Assembly (NCBI GenBank): GCA_042408595.1
Contig: JBHOQX010000025.1
Location: 1 to 64,000, forward strand
Direction: 5' to 3'
Length of the DNA: 64,000 bases
From: JBHOQX01 sp042408595
Lineage (GTDB): Bacteria; Chloroflexota; Chloroflexia; Chloroflexales; Roseiflexaceae
Shown here: piece after piece, positions 24,455-32,935 of the stretch
How the letters are laid out: each line of letters opens with the position of its first letter
Position numbering within the stretch: position 1 is the stretch's first letter
Position numbers and translations under genes: made by a program
Notes under the pieces: model-generated
What the model was told of the DNA's origin: nothing
Database searches by the model: none
What the model saw: only the letters and a program-made list of their open reading frames with translations

Positions 24455-25825
24455 TCAAAAGACCGACGGGCGGGCGCGCAGCTCAGCATCCAGCGCCCCC
24501 TGGATCGTCGTCCGCACCTGCTCGGCCAGGTCGGCGCAGAAGGCCGGGTCGTCGGCGCGGGCCGCCCCGTCCACCGCCGTACTGATCGGCGGCAAAAACG
24601 TGATGCTCCACTTGCTCGGCAGCGGGATCATCCCCAGCGGGCCGAGCCATGGAAAGAACGGCGTGATCGGAATGAACGCCAGCCCGACCATCCGCGCCAG
24701 CGAATGGAAGTTCGCCAGCAGCGGGTAGGTCTCCTCCGAGCCGACCACCGCCACCGGCACGATCGGCGCGCCAGCGCGGATCGCCGCCGCGAAACTCGCC
24801 CCGCTGCCGAAGCTCGCCAGCCGGTAGCGCTGCCAGAAGAGCTTGCCCGTCCCGCGCGTCCCCTCCGGAAAATCGAGCACCAGTTGCCCATCCGCCAGCA
24901 GCGCCGCGACATTCTCCGGCAGCGCCGGCACCTGCCCGAGCGCCGCCAGGGCCGGCGCCAGCACCGGCAGCCGCTCCACCGCCGGGTCGTGGAGGATGCG
25001 CACCATCCGGCCGGGGCCCTCGTCGATCACCGCCGTCGCGATCATCGCCCCGTCCCAAGGGATCATCCCGGCATGGTTGGCGACCAGCAGCGCCCCACCG
25101 CTTGCAGGCACATGCTCCAGCCCGCGCGCCGTCACTCGCCACCAGGTGCGGTACAGAAAGCTCGCGAACGGTCGCACCGCGCCGACGATCTCCTCGTCCA
25201 TCCCATAGGCATCGGTCGTGTAGTCGCCTCTGATCCGCCGCTCGATCAGACCGCGCGTCTCGTCGAGCTGGTACCGCAACACCATCCCGACCCCGCGCCA
25301 GAAGTCCGGGTCGAGATAGTCGCTGTGCAGGCCCTCGCGCAGCGCCCTCGCCACCGGCTCGACGCTCGCTGCGGCGCCGCGCTCCAGGTTCTCCCGGATC
25401 AACTGCAGCGCACCGGCAGCGAGCTCCTGCAAGCGGGGCTGCTGCGGCGACTCGCGATTGCGGATCTCGACCTCCAGCTCTTCGATCTGGGCAGCCACCG
25501 CGGCGCGCCGACCGCCCGGCGCGGCGGCGACCGCCACCTCTTCCACCACCGCGGCGCCATCCCCGACCGCCGGCTCCTGAGGTTGGGTTGAAGGATGCGC
25601 GCCGCCGGCCGCCTGGCTATCAACCGCCGCTCTGTCCGTGCCGTGCGGCGCGCGCTCAGTCGAGTTGGTGGCGTCTGCCGAACCGGCGGCGGGCGGCCCC
25701 GCCCCCGCCCCGGCCTTCGCACCGGCGCGGGCGCGCTTTCCGCCGGCCCGCCGGCCCGTCGTGGGCTTCTGGGGCGTAGGCGCCTCGCCGGTCTCGTCCG
25801 GCGTCTCGGGTGATGTATCGCTCAT
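24455..25825 (-). CDS. PlsC-type lysophospholipid acyltransferase with disordered N-terminus
   Basis: A protein of 456 aa from ATG 25825. Residues 1-110 are disordered (Ala/Gly/Pro/Thr-rich, with basic clusters). Residues 225-456 contain the acyltransferase fold: block I LLVANHAGMIPWDG (NHxxxxPxD variant), block III LDFPEGTRGTGKL and block IV VPVAVVGSEE. It should transfer an acyl chain from acyl-ACP or acyl-CoA to a lysophospholipid or similar membrane acceptor. The variant NHxGxxPWDG is typical of an actinobacterial/Chloroflexota subgroup rather than PlsC proper. An SDR gene lies 160 bp upstream on the same strand; that pairing suggests shared lipid metabolism (inference). Confidence 0.85.
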   Translation of the reverse strand: MSDTSPETPDETGEAPTPQKPTTGRRAGGKRARAGAKAGAGAGPPAAGSADATNSTERAPHGTDRAAVDSQAAGGAHPSTQPQEPAVGDGAAVVEEVAVAAAPGGRRAAVAAQIEELEVEIRNRESPQQPRLQELAAGALQLIRENLERGAAASVEPVARALREGLHSDYLDPDFWRGVGMVLRYQLDETRGLIERRIRGDYTTDAYGMDEEIVGAVRPFASFLYRTWWRVTARGLEHVPASGGALLVANHAGMIPWDGAMIATAVIDEGPGRMVRILHDPAVERLPVLAPALAALGQVPALPENVAALLADGQLVLDFPEGTRGTGKLFWQRYRLASFGSGASFAAAIRAGAPIVPVAVVGSEETYPLLANFHSLARMVGLAFIPITPFFPWLGPLGMIPLPSKWSITFLPPISTAVDGAARADDPAFCADLAEQVRTTIQGALDAELRARPSVF

Positions 25826-25844
25826 GGCATGTCCTGTCTTGAGG

Positions 25845-25968
25845 ATTGCAATTGGCAGCTTGCAGAGTGGAGCATGCGGAGTGCAAAGGGGAGGAAGCAA
25901 CGTGCGGCGTGATAAGTGATGAATGTTGAATGTTTCGTGTTAAATGATGAATGACGCTTCTCGCCCTG
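25845..25968. repeat. AT-rich degenerate heptamer repeat
   Basis: Units such as GTGATGA-ATGTTGA-ATGTTTC and TTGCAGA/GTGGAGC run at about 7-bp steps between the SDR gene and the acyltransferase gene. There is no coding potential. It separates two probable operon partners. Confidence 0.6.
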
Positions 25969-25984
25969 CCACCCGATCATCTTG

Positions 25985-26983
25985 TCACCCGCCTACCCCA
26001 CCGAGCTCGCGCGCGGTCGCGTCCGTCCCCGTACTGGGGCCCGCACCCGCCAGTTCACGCACCGCCGTGATCGCGTCCCAGCGGGGCACAAAGCCGATCT
26101 GCTCCCGGGCGGCGCGCGTCTCGCCGACGCACGAGTACCGCAGGTAGAACGGGTCGAACGGCAAGTTCAACGGGATGCCGGCCCGCCGGCTCCGCGCCGC
26201 CGCCCGGAGCACCGCGCCGGGCAACCCCAGTGGCAGGCGGCCCGCGAGCCGGATCGCCTGGCTGAGCATCAGCACCGGCTCCGACGCGATGTTCAGCGCC
26301 ACCGGCGGCGCATCCGCCAGGGCCGCCAGCGCAAAGGCAACCGCCGCGTCCTCGGCGTGCAGCACCTGGATGCGCGGATCGAAGCCGAGCCAGACGGGCG
26401 GGGCGGGCTGCTGCAGGTAGCGCGCCAGCGGCGACGAGACGCCCCCGCCGACCAGCGGCGCGCAGCGCAGGCATGTCATGGTCACCAGGCTCCTGCCGGC
26501 CAGGTTTTCGACGAAGCGCTCGATCTCCAGATAATCGCGGAGCGGATAGCTGCGGCCCGGCAGTTGCAGCGGCGTAGCTTCCGGGATACGGCCGGGCAGC
26601 CCCGGACGCGCGCCATACAGCAGGCTGCTGCTCCGCAGCACCACGCGGCGCACGCCGGCGGCCGCGCACGCGCCGAGCAATTCCATCGCCAGCAGCACGT
26701 TCTCGCGCGCGGCCGCGGCCGCGGCGTCGAGCGGCGCCTCCTCGCCATCCACCGCCAGATGCACCACGACCGCCGCCCTCTCGGCGCCCAACAGCGCCCG
26801 CAGCGACTCGGCGCGCATGTCGCACAGCCGCGTCTCTACCCCGGCGGGCGCGACATCGGGCGCGGCCCGGTCCACCCCGATCACGCGCCGCACCCCCTTC
26901 TGCGCGGCGAGCGTCCCGGCCACCAGCCGGGCCAGCCGGCCGCGAATCCCGGTGACGATGATCACATGGTGCATGGCGACCAT
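25985..26983 (-). CDS. NAD-dependent epimerase/dehydratase-like SDR protein
   Basis: A protein of 332 aa with the extended-SDR outline: N-terminal VIIVTGIRGRLARLVAGTL, a TGxxGxxA form of the nucleotide-binding turn; VVHLAVDG; and RRVVLRSSSLLYGA. The usual active-site YxxxK is not clear (SYPLRDYLEIERF holds a Tyr but no Lys three residues on), so catalysis may be altered. The C-terminal NIASEPVLMLSQAIRLAGR resembles the substrate domain of epimerases. The start could be 26983 or the ATG at 26974. It is followed by the acyltransferase gene, separated by repeats. Confidence 0.75.
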   Translation of the reverse strand: MVAMHHVIIVTGIRGRLARLVAGTLAAQKGVRRVIGVDRAAPDVAPAGVETRLCDMRAESLRALLGAERAAVVVHLAVDGEEAPLDAAAAAARENVLLAMELLGACAAAGVRRVVLRSSSLLYGARPGLPGRIPEATPLQLPGRSYPLRDYLEIERFVENLAGRSLVTMTCLRCAPLVGGGVSSPLARYLQQPAPPVWLGFDPRIQVLHAEDAAVAFALAALADAPPVALNIASEPVLMLSQAIRLAGRLPLGLPGAVLRAAARSRRAGIPLNLPFDPFYLRYSCVGETRAAREQIGFVPRWDAITAVRELAGAGPSTGTDATARELGGVGG

Positions 26984-27138
26984 CCTGAACGGTCAGATGC
27001 CGGGGCGCGCGGCGCAGAGGATAGCAGCGAGGATCGATGATGGCAGGCGCGCCAGCGGCTGGTCAACCCGACCCTGAACCTGACTCCCGCCTCCTGCTCT
27101 CGCCTCGCTCATGTTACGAGACATTCGCCGCGCGGGCA

Positions 27139-27534
27139 TCACCCCGGGGGCTCATCGATCAGGTCGCGCAGGCGCTCCTCGAACTCGAGCTTGTCGATCT
27201 CGGAGCGATTGACCCCGCGGATCAGCCGCCCCAATTCGTCAACGCCCGCGTCGTCCTGCACTCCAGCGCCATTGATCTCCAGGAAGCGCAGCAGCGCGAG
27301 CAGGGCAGTCCCCTCGTTGCCGCTCACGAACGGCCGGCTCTTCAGCAGCAGGAACGCCAGCGCAGCGGCTTTGCCCGACAGGTCGGGGTAGAGCTCTGCG
27401 CCGAACATCACCTGCCGCGGCGCGTCGAGCACCGATACCAAGCGGTCGTGGCTGGCAATGCCGAGCCGGCCGCCGTAGCGCGTGACGATAAAGGTGTGCA
27501 GATCGAGCAGGTCATCTTTGGAAAGATAGTTCAT
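27139..27534 (-). CDS. Doc/Fic-fold toxin-like protein with degenerate active site
   Basis: A protein of 130-131 aa from ATG 27534. LSKDDLLDLHTFIVTRYGGRLGI, PRQVMFGAELYPDLSGKAAALAFLLL and RFLEINGAGV follow the Doc family closely. The Fic motif HPFxDGNKRTA is changed to RPFVSGNEGTA: the catalytic His, the Asp and the Lys/Arg are all lost, so nucleotide or phosphate transfer should not occur. A small protein gene that may be its antitoxin lies upstream on the same strand. About 105 bp of repeat-like DNA separates them, which is unusual for a toxin-antitoxin operon. It is probably a decayed toxin. Confidence 0.8.
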   Translation of the reverse strand: MNYLSKDDLLDLHTFIVTRYGGRLGIASHDRLVSVLDAPRQVMFGAELYPDLSGKAAALAFLLLKSRPFVSGNEGTALLALLRFLEINGAGVQDDAGVDELGRLIRGVNRSEIDKLEFEERLRDLIDEPPG

Positions 27535-27554
27535 CGACGCATTTGCCGAACAGA

Positions 27555-27636
27555 GCCACGAAGGAGCAACTGATCGAAGGAACAACGGGCAAAATGCCAA
27601 CGCTTCCGACCTTCGTTCTTCTGTTCCCTTGTTCCC
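27555..27636. repeat. Repeat hairpin between antitoxin-like and Doc-like genes
   Basis: CGAAGGAACAACGGG (27575-27589) and the region CTTCTGTTCCCTTGTTCCCCG (about 27618-27638) are imperfect inverted copies built of GGAACAA/GGAGCAA-like heptamers. Confidence 0.55.
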
Positions 27637-27639
27637 CGT

Positions 27640-27855
27640 TTACAGGCCGATCGCCTCGCGGAACGCCCGGTCGTAGCGGTCGGTGACGCCGCGCGCCCAT
27701 TCACGCAACTGGGGGCTCATCGGCCGGCGCAGCAGCACTTCGCCCTCGGTGAAGATCAGTTCGATCAGTTCCTCGTCATCCAGATTGACCGCGCGCAGCC
27801 AGCCGCGCACGACCTCTGGCAGATTCTCGCGTTCGATCGTGAAAGATGTAGGCAT
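27640..27855 (-). CDS. Small protein, possible antitoxin of the Doc-like gene
   Basis: A protein of 71 aa from ATG 27855 with GGAGG 5-6 nt upstream. It starts PTSFTIERENLPEVVRGWL, contains DDEELIELIFTEGEVLLRRP and ends LREWARGVTDRYDRAFREAIG. A central strand-turn-strand followed by a charged C-terminal helix is the usual outline of AbrB/Phd-type antitoxins, but no family signature is definite. Its position upstream of the Doc-like gene is the main argument for the antitoxin role. It starts about 100 bp downstream of lysS. Confidence 0.5.
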   Translation of the reverse strand: MPTSFTIERENLPEVVRGWLRAVNLDDEELIELIFTEGEVLLRRPMSPQLREWARGVTDRYDRAFREAIGL

Positions 27856-27956
27856 CGTTCCTCCGGCCATACCGACGGACGACGAACGGCGCATGTCACC
27901 CTGGCGCCGTGCTAAGCCACGCGCCGCCAGCGCCGCTTTCTTTCGTCCACCGACGC

Positions 27957-29426
27957 TCATTCTCGCTGCCGCAGATGCGGGAACAGGATCACCTCGCGGA
28001 TCGTCTCCTGGCCTGTCAGCAGCATCACCAGCCGGTCCACGCCGATGCCCAGCCCGCCGGTTGGCGGCATGCCATACATCAGCGCGTTCAAATAATCGAC
28101 ATCCATCTGCTGCGCCTCGTCGTCACCAGCGGCGTACGCCCGCCCCTGCTCCAGGAAGCGCTGTTCCTGGTCGAGCGGGTCGTTCAGCTCGGTATAGGCA
28201 TTGCCCAGCTCCATCCCCGCCACAATCGGCTCGAAGCGCTCCACCAGCATAGGCTGGTCCGGCAGCCTCTTCGCCAGCGGCGAAAGCGCCAGCGGATGAT
28301 CCAGGATAAAGGTCGGCTGAATCAACAGCGGCTGGACATACGCGCTGAACAGCTCATCGACCTGCTTGCCCCAACTCGGCTTCAGTTCGACACGTAGCTC
28401 AGCGGCGCGGATGGCGTCTTGGAGCGGGCCAAGCTCGGTGAGGCGTAGAATGTCGATCCCGGTGCGCTCCCGAATGGCCTCCGGGATCGAGATGCGCTGC
28501 CACGCCGGGCCGAAGTCGATCTCGTGGCCCATGTAGCGGATATGGGTCGTCCCCCGCGCCTCCAGGGCGATGAAACGGAACATGTCTTCCACCAGGCGCA
28601 TCATATCGTGATAGTCGGCGTACGCCTGGTAGCACTCCATCATCGTGAACTCGGGGTTGTGCGTCCGGTCTACCCCCTCGTTGCGGAAGACCTTGGTGAT
28701 CTCGTAGACCTTGCCCAGCCCGCCGACGATCAGCCGCTTGAGGTATAGCTCATCGGCGATCCGCAGGTAGAGATCCTGCTTGAGCTGGTTGTGGTGCGTG
28801 ATAAACGGCCGGGCCGACGCGCCGCCATACACCGGCTGGAGGGTCGGGGTCTCGACCTCCAGAAAGCCGCGGCTGTCGAGAAAGCGCCGCATTGCGGTGA
28901 TCACACGGGCGCGGGTGCGGAAGACCTCGCGGACCTCCGGGTTGACGATCAGATCGAGGTAGCGCTCGCGCAGCCGGGCCTCAACATCCGTCAGGCCGTG
29001 CCACTTCTCCGGGGGCGGGTTGAGCGCCTTGGCGAGCAACTCCAGCCGCTCGACGAAGACCGACGGCTCCTCGGTTTTGGTGCGCCGCAGCGTCCCGCTC
29101 GCCAGCACGATGTCGAAGGTATCCAGGTCGTCGCGGAAGCGTTCGAACCACTCGTCGCCCAGATCGCCCCGGCTCAGCCAGAGCTGGATGCGGCCGGTCT
29201 CGTCCTCGATATGCGCGAACGCCAGCTTGCCCATAATACGCCGCGCGCCGACCAGACGCCCGGCGACGCTGACACGCGCGCCCGCTGCGGCTAGATCGTC
29301 GAAGCGGGCCAGCACCTCGGCGATAGCGTGGCTGCGCGCGGCGCGCGGCGGGTACGGGTCGATTCCGGCAGCGCGCAGCCGTTCAAGCTTTGCCAGGCGC
29401 TGCCGCTGCAGGTCATTCAATTCCAT
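27957..29426 (-). CDS. lysS: Lysyl-tRNA synthetase, class II
   Basis: A protein of 489 aa that charges tRNA-Lys. An N-terminal OB-fold anticodon-binding domain (about 50-150: VSVAGRLVGARRIMGKLAF) precedes the class II core. Motif 2 is VFRNEGVDRTHNPEFTMME (246-264) and motif 3 is GLGIGVDRLVMLL near 460-472, and FEPIVAGMELGNAYTELNDP is typical of LysRS. Full length. It lies 215 bp downstream of greA; a hairpin terminator between them suggests a separate promoter. Confidence 0.95.
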   Translation of the reverse strand: MELNDLQRQRLAKLERLRAAGIDPYPPRAARSHAIAEVLARFDDLAAAGARVSVAGRLVGARRIMGKLAFAHIEDETGRIQLWLSRGDLGDEWFERFRDDLDTFDIVLASGTLRRTKTEEPSVFVERLELLAKALNPPPEKWHGLTDVEARLRERYLDLIVNPEVREVFRTRARVITAMRRFLDSRGFLEVETPTLQPVYGGASARPFITHHNQLKQDLYLRIADELYLKRLIVGGLGKVYEITKVFRNEGVDRTHNPEFTMMECYQAYADYHDMMRLVEDMFRFIALEARGTTHIRYMGHEIDFGPAWQRISIPEAIRERTGIDILRLTELGPLQDAIRAAELRVELKPSWGKQVDELFSAYVQPLLIQPTFILDHPLALSPLAKRLPDQPMLVERFEPIVAGMELGNAYTELNDPLDQEQRFLEQGRAYAAGDDEAQQMDVDYLNALMYGMPPTGGLGIGVDRLVMLLTGQETIREVILFPHLRQRE

Positions 29427-29588
29427 GCACGAAACCGCGCTTTCACAACATCCGCGCCAGGCGGGACTTCAGCGGGCAGCCATCCGATGCACCATCTAGG
29501 GCGTGGCGCGGCGTGCCGCTGCCCTCACCGGCGCTGAAGACCCCGAACCACCCCGCCGCCGGATACGGATCATAGCATACCACAGACA

Positions 29589-29624
29589 GAAGCAGCCAGC
29601 GACGGCGGCGCGGCTGGCTGCTTC
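29589..29624 (-). terminator. Hairpin downstream of greA
   Basis: A perfect 12-bp stem, GAAGCAGCCAGC (29589-29600) with GCTGGCTGCTTC (29613-29624), lies 18 bp after the greA stop. On the minus strand TGTCTGTGG follows, only modestly T-rich, so it is a probable rather than strong terminator. Confidence 0.6.
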
Positions 29625-29641
29625 CCTATGTCAGCAGGCGA

Positions 29642-30115
29642 TTACTGGATCTTGACGATCGTGAGGCGCAGCGTGCCGGACGGGGTCTGCACCGAGACTT
29701 TCTGGCGCACCTTTTTGCCGAGCAGATTCGAGCCGATCGGCGACTCGTTCGAGATCTTGCCGTCGCGCGGGTTGGCCTCAGTGCTGCCGACGATCGTCCA
29801 GGTCTCCTCTTCGTCCTCTCCATCGATGCGGACCGTCACACGCGAGCCCACGCGCACCTCATGGCCGTTGCCATTCTCTTCATCGATGATCTGAGCGCGC
29901 GAGAGGATGTTCTTGATCTCACGGATGCGGCCTTCCAGGTGGGCCTGGCTGTTCTTCGCATCCTCGTACTCGCCACTCTCTGAAATATCGCCGAGTTCCT
30001 TCGCGGCGTTGATGCGCTCGGCAACTTCGCGGCGACCGATGGTCATGAGTTCTTCGAGTTCAGCTTCGAGTTTGGCGCGACCCTCTCGGGTCAGATAGGC
30101 GGGTTTGTCGGTCAT
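29642..30115 (-). CDS. greA: Transcript cleavage factor GreA
   Basis: A protein of 157 aa that rescues backtracked RNA polymerase by stimulating transcript cleavage. The N-terminal coiled coil (1-78) carries the acidic tip ELGDISESGEYEDAKN, and the C-terminal FKBP-like domain reads VTVRIDGEDEEETWTIVGS and ISNESPIGSNLLGKK. The start at 30115 matches family N-termini (TDKPAYLTREGRAKLEAEL). A near-consensus promoter lies 158 bp upstream, and the leader between contains a terminator-like hairpin. Confidence 0.95.
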   Translation of the reverse strand: MTDKPAYLTREGRAKLEAELEELMTIGRREVAERINAAKELGDISESGEYEDAKNSQAHLEGRIREIKNILSRAQIIDEENGNGHEVRVGSRVTVRIDGEDEEETWTIVGSTEANPRDGKISNESPIGSNLLGKKVRQKVSVQTPSGTLRLTIVKIQ

Positions 30116-30187
30116 CACTGATGCCTTCTCTACGGACTGTGCGGTGAAGCGGACGAGCGGCGGCACAGGGGCGCCCGACCGCAGGCG

Positions 30188-30231
30188 AAAAAAGTGAACT
30201 GAGAGAGTTCTCTCAGTCCGGGCCCGCGGAC
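30188..30231 (-). terminator. Terminator-like hairpin in the greA leader
   Basis: On the minus strand the leader forms GTCCG/CGGAC (30216-30231), then the perfect 9-bp stem ACTGAGAGA/TCTCTCAGT (30198-30217), then TTTTTT (30188-30193). The two stems share two bases at 30216-30217, so they may compete. It lies between the greA promoter and start codon, about 70 bp before the ATG. It could also serve the upstream VanZ-like gene that ends at 30409. Confidence 0.7.
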
Positions 30232-30272
30232 TCCGTCACTGTACGGGACGTGGAACCGCTGGCGCTACCGAT

Positions 30273-30301
30273 ATTATATGGTACCGCGAGCGATTTGTAA
30301 A
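30273..30301 (-). promoter_or_regulatory. Sigma-70 type promoter for greA
   Basis: On the minus strand TTTACA (30296-30301) and TATAAT (30273-30278) are spaced by 17 bp. Transcription should start near 30266, giving a leader of about 150 nt. Confidence 0.8.
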
Positions 30302-30324
30302 GAGTCGGTCGGGTCAGGCGGCGG

Positions 30325-30480
30325 CGGGCGAAGGATGAAGGACGAAGGGGCGGACGTCGTGATGAATGACGAACGAACCATGCCCCATCATGTCATCATG
30401 CCACCGTATCACCTCGCCTCCTGCGCCTGGCATTCGTCCTTCGTCGTCTGTCGTCCGTCCGTCGGCGCTCGTCCGTTGCC
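30325..30480. repeat. GGATGAA/GGACGAA heptamer repeat with inverted half
   Basis: GCGAAGGATGAAGGACGAAG (from about 30329) shows GGATGAA and GGACGAA in tandem. CATTCGTCCTTCGTCGTCTG (30431-30450) is the inverted counterpart. The element overlaps the 3' end of the VanZ-like gene, so its last 20 or so codons are repeat-encoded. Confidence 0.65.
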
Positions 30481-30903
30481 GATTGGCAGCGTCATCAGCC
30501 GCCCCCGGCGCGCCGCCAGCCAGCGGATGATCAGCAGGGCGGCAGCGGCGCCGGCTGCGTCGATCAGCACATCCTGCGGGCTTGGGGTGCGCCCTGGCAC
30601 GAACGATTGGTGGACTTCATCGCTGATCGCGTAGAGGGTGGCGAGCGTCCAGGCCAGCAGGCCGACGCGGCGCCGACCCGCCAGCGCCCACAGCAGCAGC
30701 GTGGCGAGGATGCCGTACTCCATAGCGTGGGCTGTCTTTTTGGCCAGCAGATCGAAGATCCCTTCGGCGAGGCGCGGCAGATGCGGCTGCGACGATGCGA
30801 AGAAGATCAGCCCCATCCAGCCAAGGACCGCCAGCCAGCGCACGCCCCGCGCCCACGGGCGGGGCGCATGGTCGCGGACGAGCCGCTGCCCACCGGCGCT
30901 CAT
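30409..30903 (-). CDS. VanZ-like membrane protein
   Basis: A protein of 164 aa from ATG 30903, which overlaps the stop of the substrate-binding-protein gene (ATGA). The VanZ hallmark is clear: LGWMGLIFFASSQP, KKTAHAMEYGILATLL and LYAISDEVHQSFVPGRTPSPQDVLIDAAGAAA. Four TM helices are likely. VanZ-family proteins are small inner-membrane proteins; one confers teicoplanin resistance but most are uncharacterised. The C-terminal 20 or so residues (from about DGRQTTKDECQ) derive from repeat DNA and are probably not conserved. Confidence 0.85.
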   Translation of the reverse strand: MSAGGQRLVRDHAPRPWARGVRWLAVLGWMGLIFFASSQPHLPRLAEGIFDLLAKKTAHAMEYGILATLLLWALAGRRRVGLLAWTLATLYAISDEVHQSFVPGRTPSPQDVLIDAAGAAAALLIIRWLAARRGRLMTLPIGNGRAPTDGRQTTKDECQAQEAR

Positions 30904-32747
30904 GGCTGCGACCGCCGCCAGTTGGCGATATTCCAGGTGATCGGCGCAAACGCATCCGGTGCGACGCCCTGCACCTGCGGACGGGCCATCGCCACACTGA
31001 CCCGCTGGAACAGCGGCAGCGAGGGCACCTCCTGCGTCCATAGCTGCTGCTGGCGCAGGTACGCCGCGGCGCGTTTTTGTGGGTCGAGGGTCGTCGCCGC
31101 GACGCGGATGGCCTGGTCGGCCTCGCGGAAACACCAACCGGCGAAATTCTCGCCGGTGAAGCCGTTGTTCTCGCTCGGCACCGAGGCGCAGCTCCAGAGC
31201 GACAGCCCGCCGGGGTCCGGCGCGGCGCCCCAGCCGAAGAGCGCCAGCTCGAACTGCCGCGAATACAGCGGCCCGCCCGGGTCAAACATCTTCTCAGGCG
31301 GTACCATCTGCACCTCGACCAGGACCCCAATCGCCTTCAGGTCTGCGGCGATACGTTCGGCGATCTCCTGGCGTACACTGTTGTTAGCGGTCGTCAGGAG
31401 CTGGAGGGTGAATGTCACCCCATTGCGCGAAGCTCGGATACCGTCGCCATCCGGGTCGGTGTAGCCAGCCTCGTCGAGCAGCTTGCGGGCGTCATCGGGG
31501 CTATAGCCGTAGAGCGTCAGTTGGCCGTCCGGCGCGGCCCCGAACTGATGCGGCAGCACCCAGCTATGCAAAAGCGGCGCGTGCCCGGCGAACAGCTCCC
31601 TGGCGATCGCCGTGCGGTTGATGCCGAGCGCCAGCGCCCGGCGCACGCGGATGTCCTGGAGCGCTGGCACGTCCAGATTGAAGTCGACGTGCTCCCAGAC
31701 CGGATTTGGAATGAAGCTGACCTGCGCTGCGCCGTTTTTGGAATCCGCATCGAATTGCGCGAACGCCTTCCGCGGCACGCGGTCCAGCGCGATGGCGTCG
31801 AGGTTGCCGTTCAGCACATTGGCGCGCAGCCGCTCGACATCCGGCAGAAAAGCGATGTTCAGGCGCGACGCGGCCGGAGTCGGGCCGAAGTAGTAGGGGT
31901 TCCGCACCATGCGCAAGATATTGCCGTCGCGCCCTTCGATGGCATACGGCCCATAGCCGACCGGCGCCTTGGCGAATGGGCTGTCGCGCACCTGTTTCGG
32001 CGGCGTATTTTTCAAGAGATGGCGGGGCAGCGGTGTCCAGTAGGTCAGAAAGTACGTCGGCCCGGTGTAGTCCGGCCGCAGCGTCGCGCGGGTGGTGTGG
32101 TCATCCACCTTTTCGTAGCTGACCGTCTGCTCCAGCCGATCGCGCGCTTCGGCGCTCGGCGGGGCGGCCTTCGCCAGCTCATAGGCGAAGACCGAGTCGT
32201 CGGCGGTCACCGGCGTCCCATCCGACCAGCGCAGGTTGCGGTTCCAGTTGTACGTGACGACGAGCTGATCGACCTGGGTCACCACTTGCGTGGCTGTCGT
32301 GGTGATGTTGCCGGCCGAGTCGAGAAAGACATCCACCTTGCGAATCGTCGCGCCGCCATTTTCGATCGTGGGGATGCGCTCAAGAACGCCGGTGGTCGTG
32401 TAGCCGTAGTTATACGCCAGCACGGGCGACGGGAAGAGCAGCTCGGTGATCGGCGCGGCGGCGCGCTGTGCCGAAGCGCCCGGCTGGTACGGGTAGAAGT
32501 CTTTCGGCGCATCCTGCAGGCCGATCGCCCACGAGTCGTTTCGGAGGGCAACGGCAGTCGCGACAGCATCGTTGGCCAGCTGTGGCGGCGTGGCAGCCGG
32601 CGCAGCGCTGGCCGGGAGGCTTCCGCCAGGCGCGGGTGTCGCCTCGGGGACGCCGCCCTCCACCGCGCAGGCAGCCAGGAACATGGCTAACGTGCAAAGC
32701 GCGGACAGCCGGCGGAGGCCGCGTCCCAGTTGGTTGTCGAAGTTCAT
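30900..32747 (-). CDS. Peptide/nickel-type ABC substrate-binding lipoprotein (family 5)
   Basis: A protein of 615 aa from ATG 32747. The N-terminus has a lipoprotein signal ending in FLAACAVEGG, then an Ala/Pro linker. The SBP_bac_5 core includes RNLRWSDGTPVTADDSVFAYELA, KAPVGYGPYAIEGRDGNILRMVRNPYYF in two stretches, and ARKLLDEAGYTDPDGDGIRA. It should capture peptides or a similar solute outside the membrane. No permease or ATPase genes of this system are adjacent; instead a VanZ-like gene is translationally coupled downstream. A start at 32867 is possible but would place extra residues before the signal. Confidence 0.88.
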   Translation of the reverse strand: MNFDNQLGRGLRRLSALCTLAMFLAACAVEGGVPEATPAPGGSLPASAAPAATPPQLANDAVATAVALRNDSWAIGLQDAPKDFYPYQPGASAQRAAAPITELLFPSPVLAYNYGYTTTGVLERIPTIENGGATIRKVDVFLDSAGNITTTATQVVTQVDQLVVTYNWNRNLRWSDGTPVTADDSVFAYELAKAAPPSAEARDRLEQTVSYEKVDDHTTRATLRPDYTGPTYFLTYWTPLPRHLLKNTPPKQVRDSPFAKAPVGYGPYAIEGRDGNILRMVRNPYYFGPTPAASRLNIAFLPDVERLRANVLNGNLDAIALDRVPRKAFAQFDADSKNGAAQVSFIPNPVWEHVDFNLDVPALQDIRVRRALALGINRTAIARELFAGHAPLLHSWVLPHQFGAAPDGQLTLYGYSPDDARKLLDEAGYTDPDGDGIRASRNGVTFTLQLLTTANNSVRQEIAERIAADLKAIGVLVEVQMVPPEKMFDPGGPLYSRQFELALFGWGAAPDPGGLSLWSCASVPSENNGFTGENFAGWCFREADQAIRVAATTLDPQKRAAAYLRQQQLWTQEVPSLPLFQRVSVAMARPQVQGVAPDAFAPITWNIANWRRSQP

Positions 32748-32926
32748 GGTCCGGGAGTTCGTGCCGGGTTGCCGCGGAGCGCGGGGCACCGGATGTCCTT
32801 GGTTCAACACGGCGGGAAGTCTACCGCGGTTTCGCCGTTTTGTCCACCGTCGTCGTTCGTCGGCCACCCTCCTCTGTCCACCGGCCGCTGGCCAGCACCC
32901 CTCGAATCAGACTCGTTACGCCGCCG

Positions 32927-32935
32927 TGCTATAAT
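32927..32935 (+). promoter_or_regulatory. Extended -10 promoter TGCTATAAT
   Basis: A perfect extended -10 (TGnTATAAT) lies 33 bp before the GTG start at 32969. No clear -35. The gap toward the divergent lipoprotein gene also carries GTCCACC/GTCGTCG-like repeat units. Confidence 0.6.

Noticed and set aside
31077..32690. Plus-strand open frame of 537 codons
   Set aside because: Antisense to the substrate-binding lipoprotein gene; no start signal or domain.
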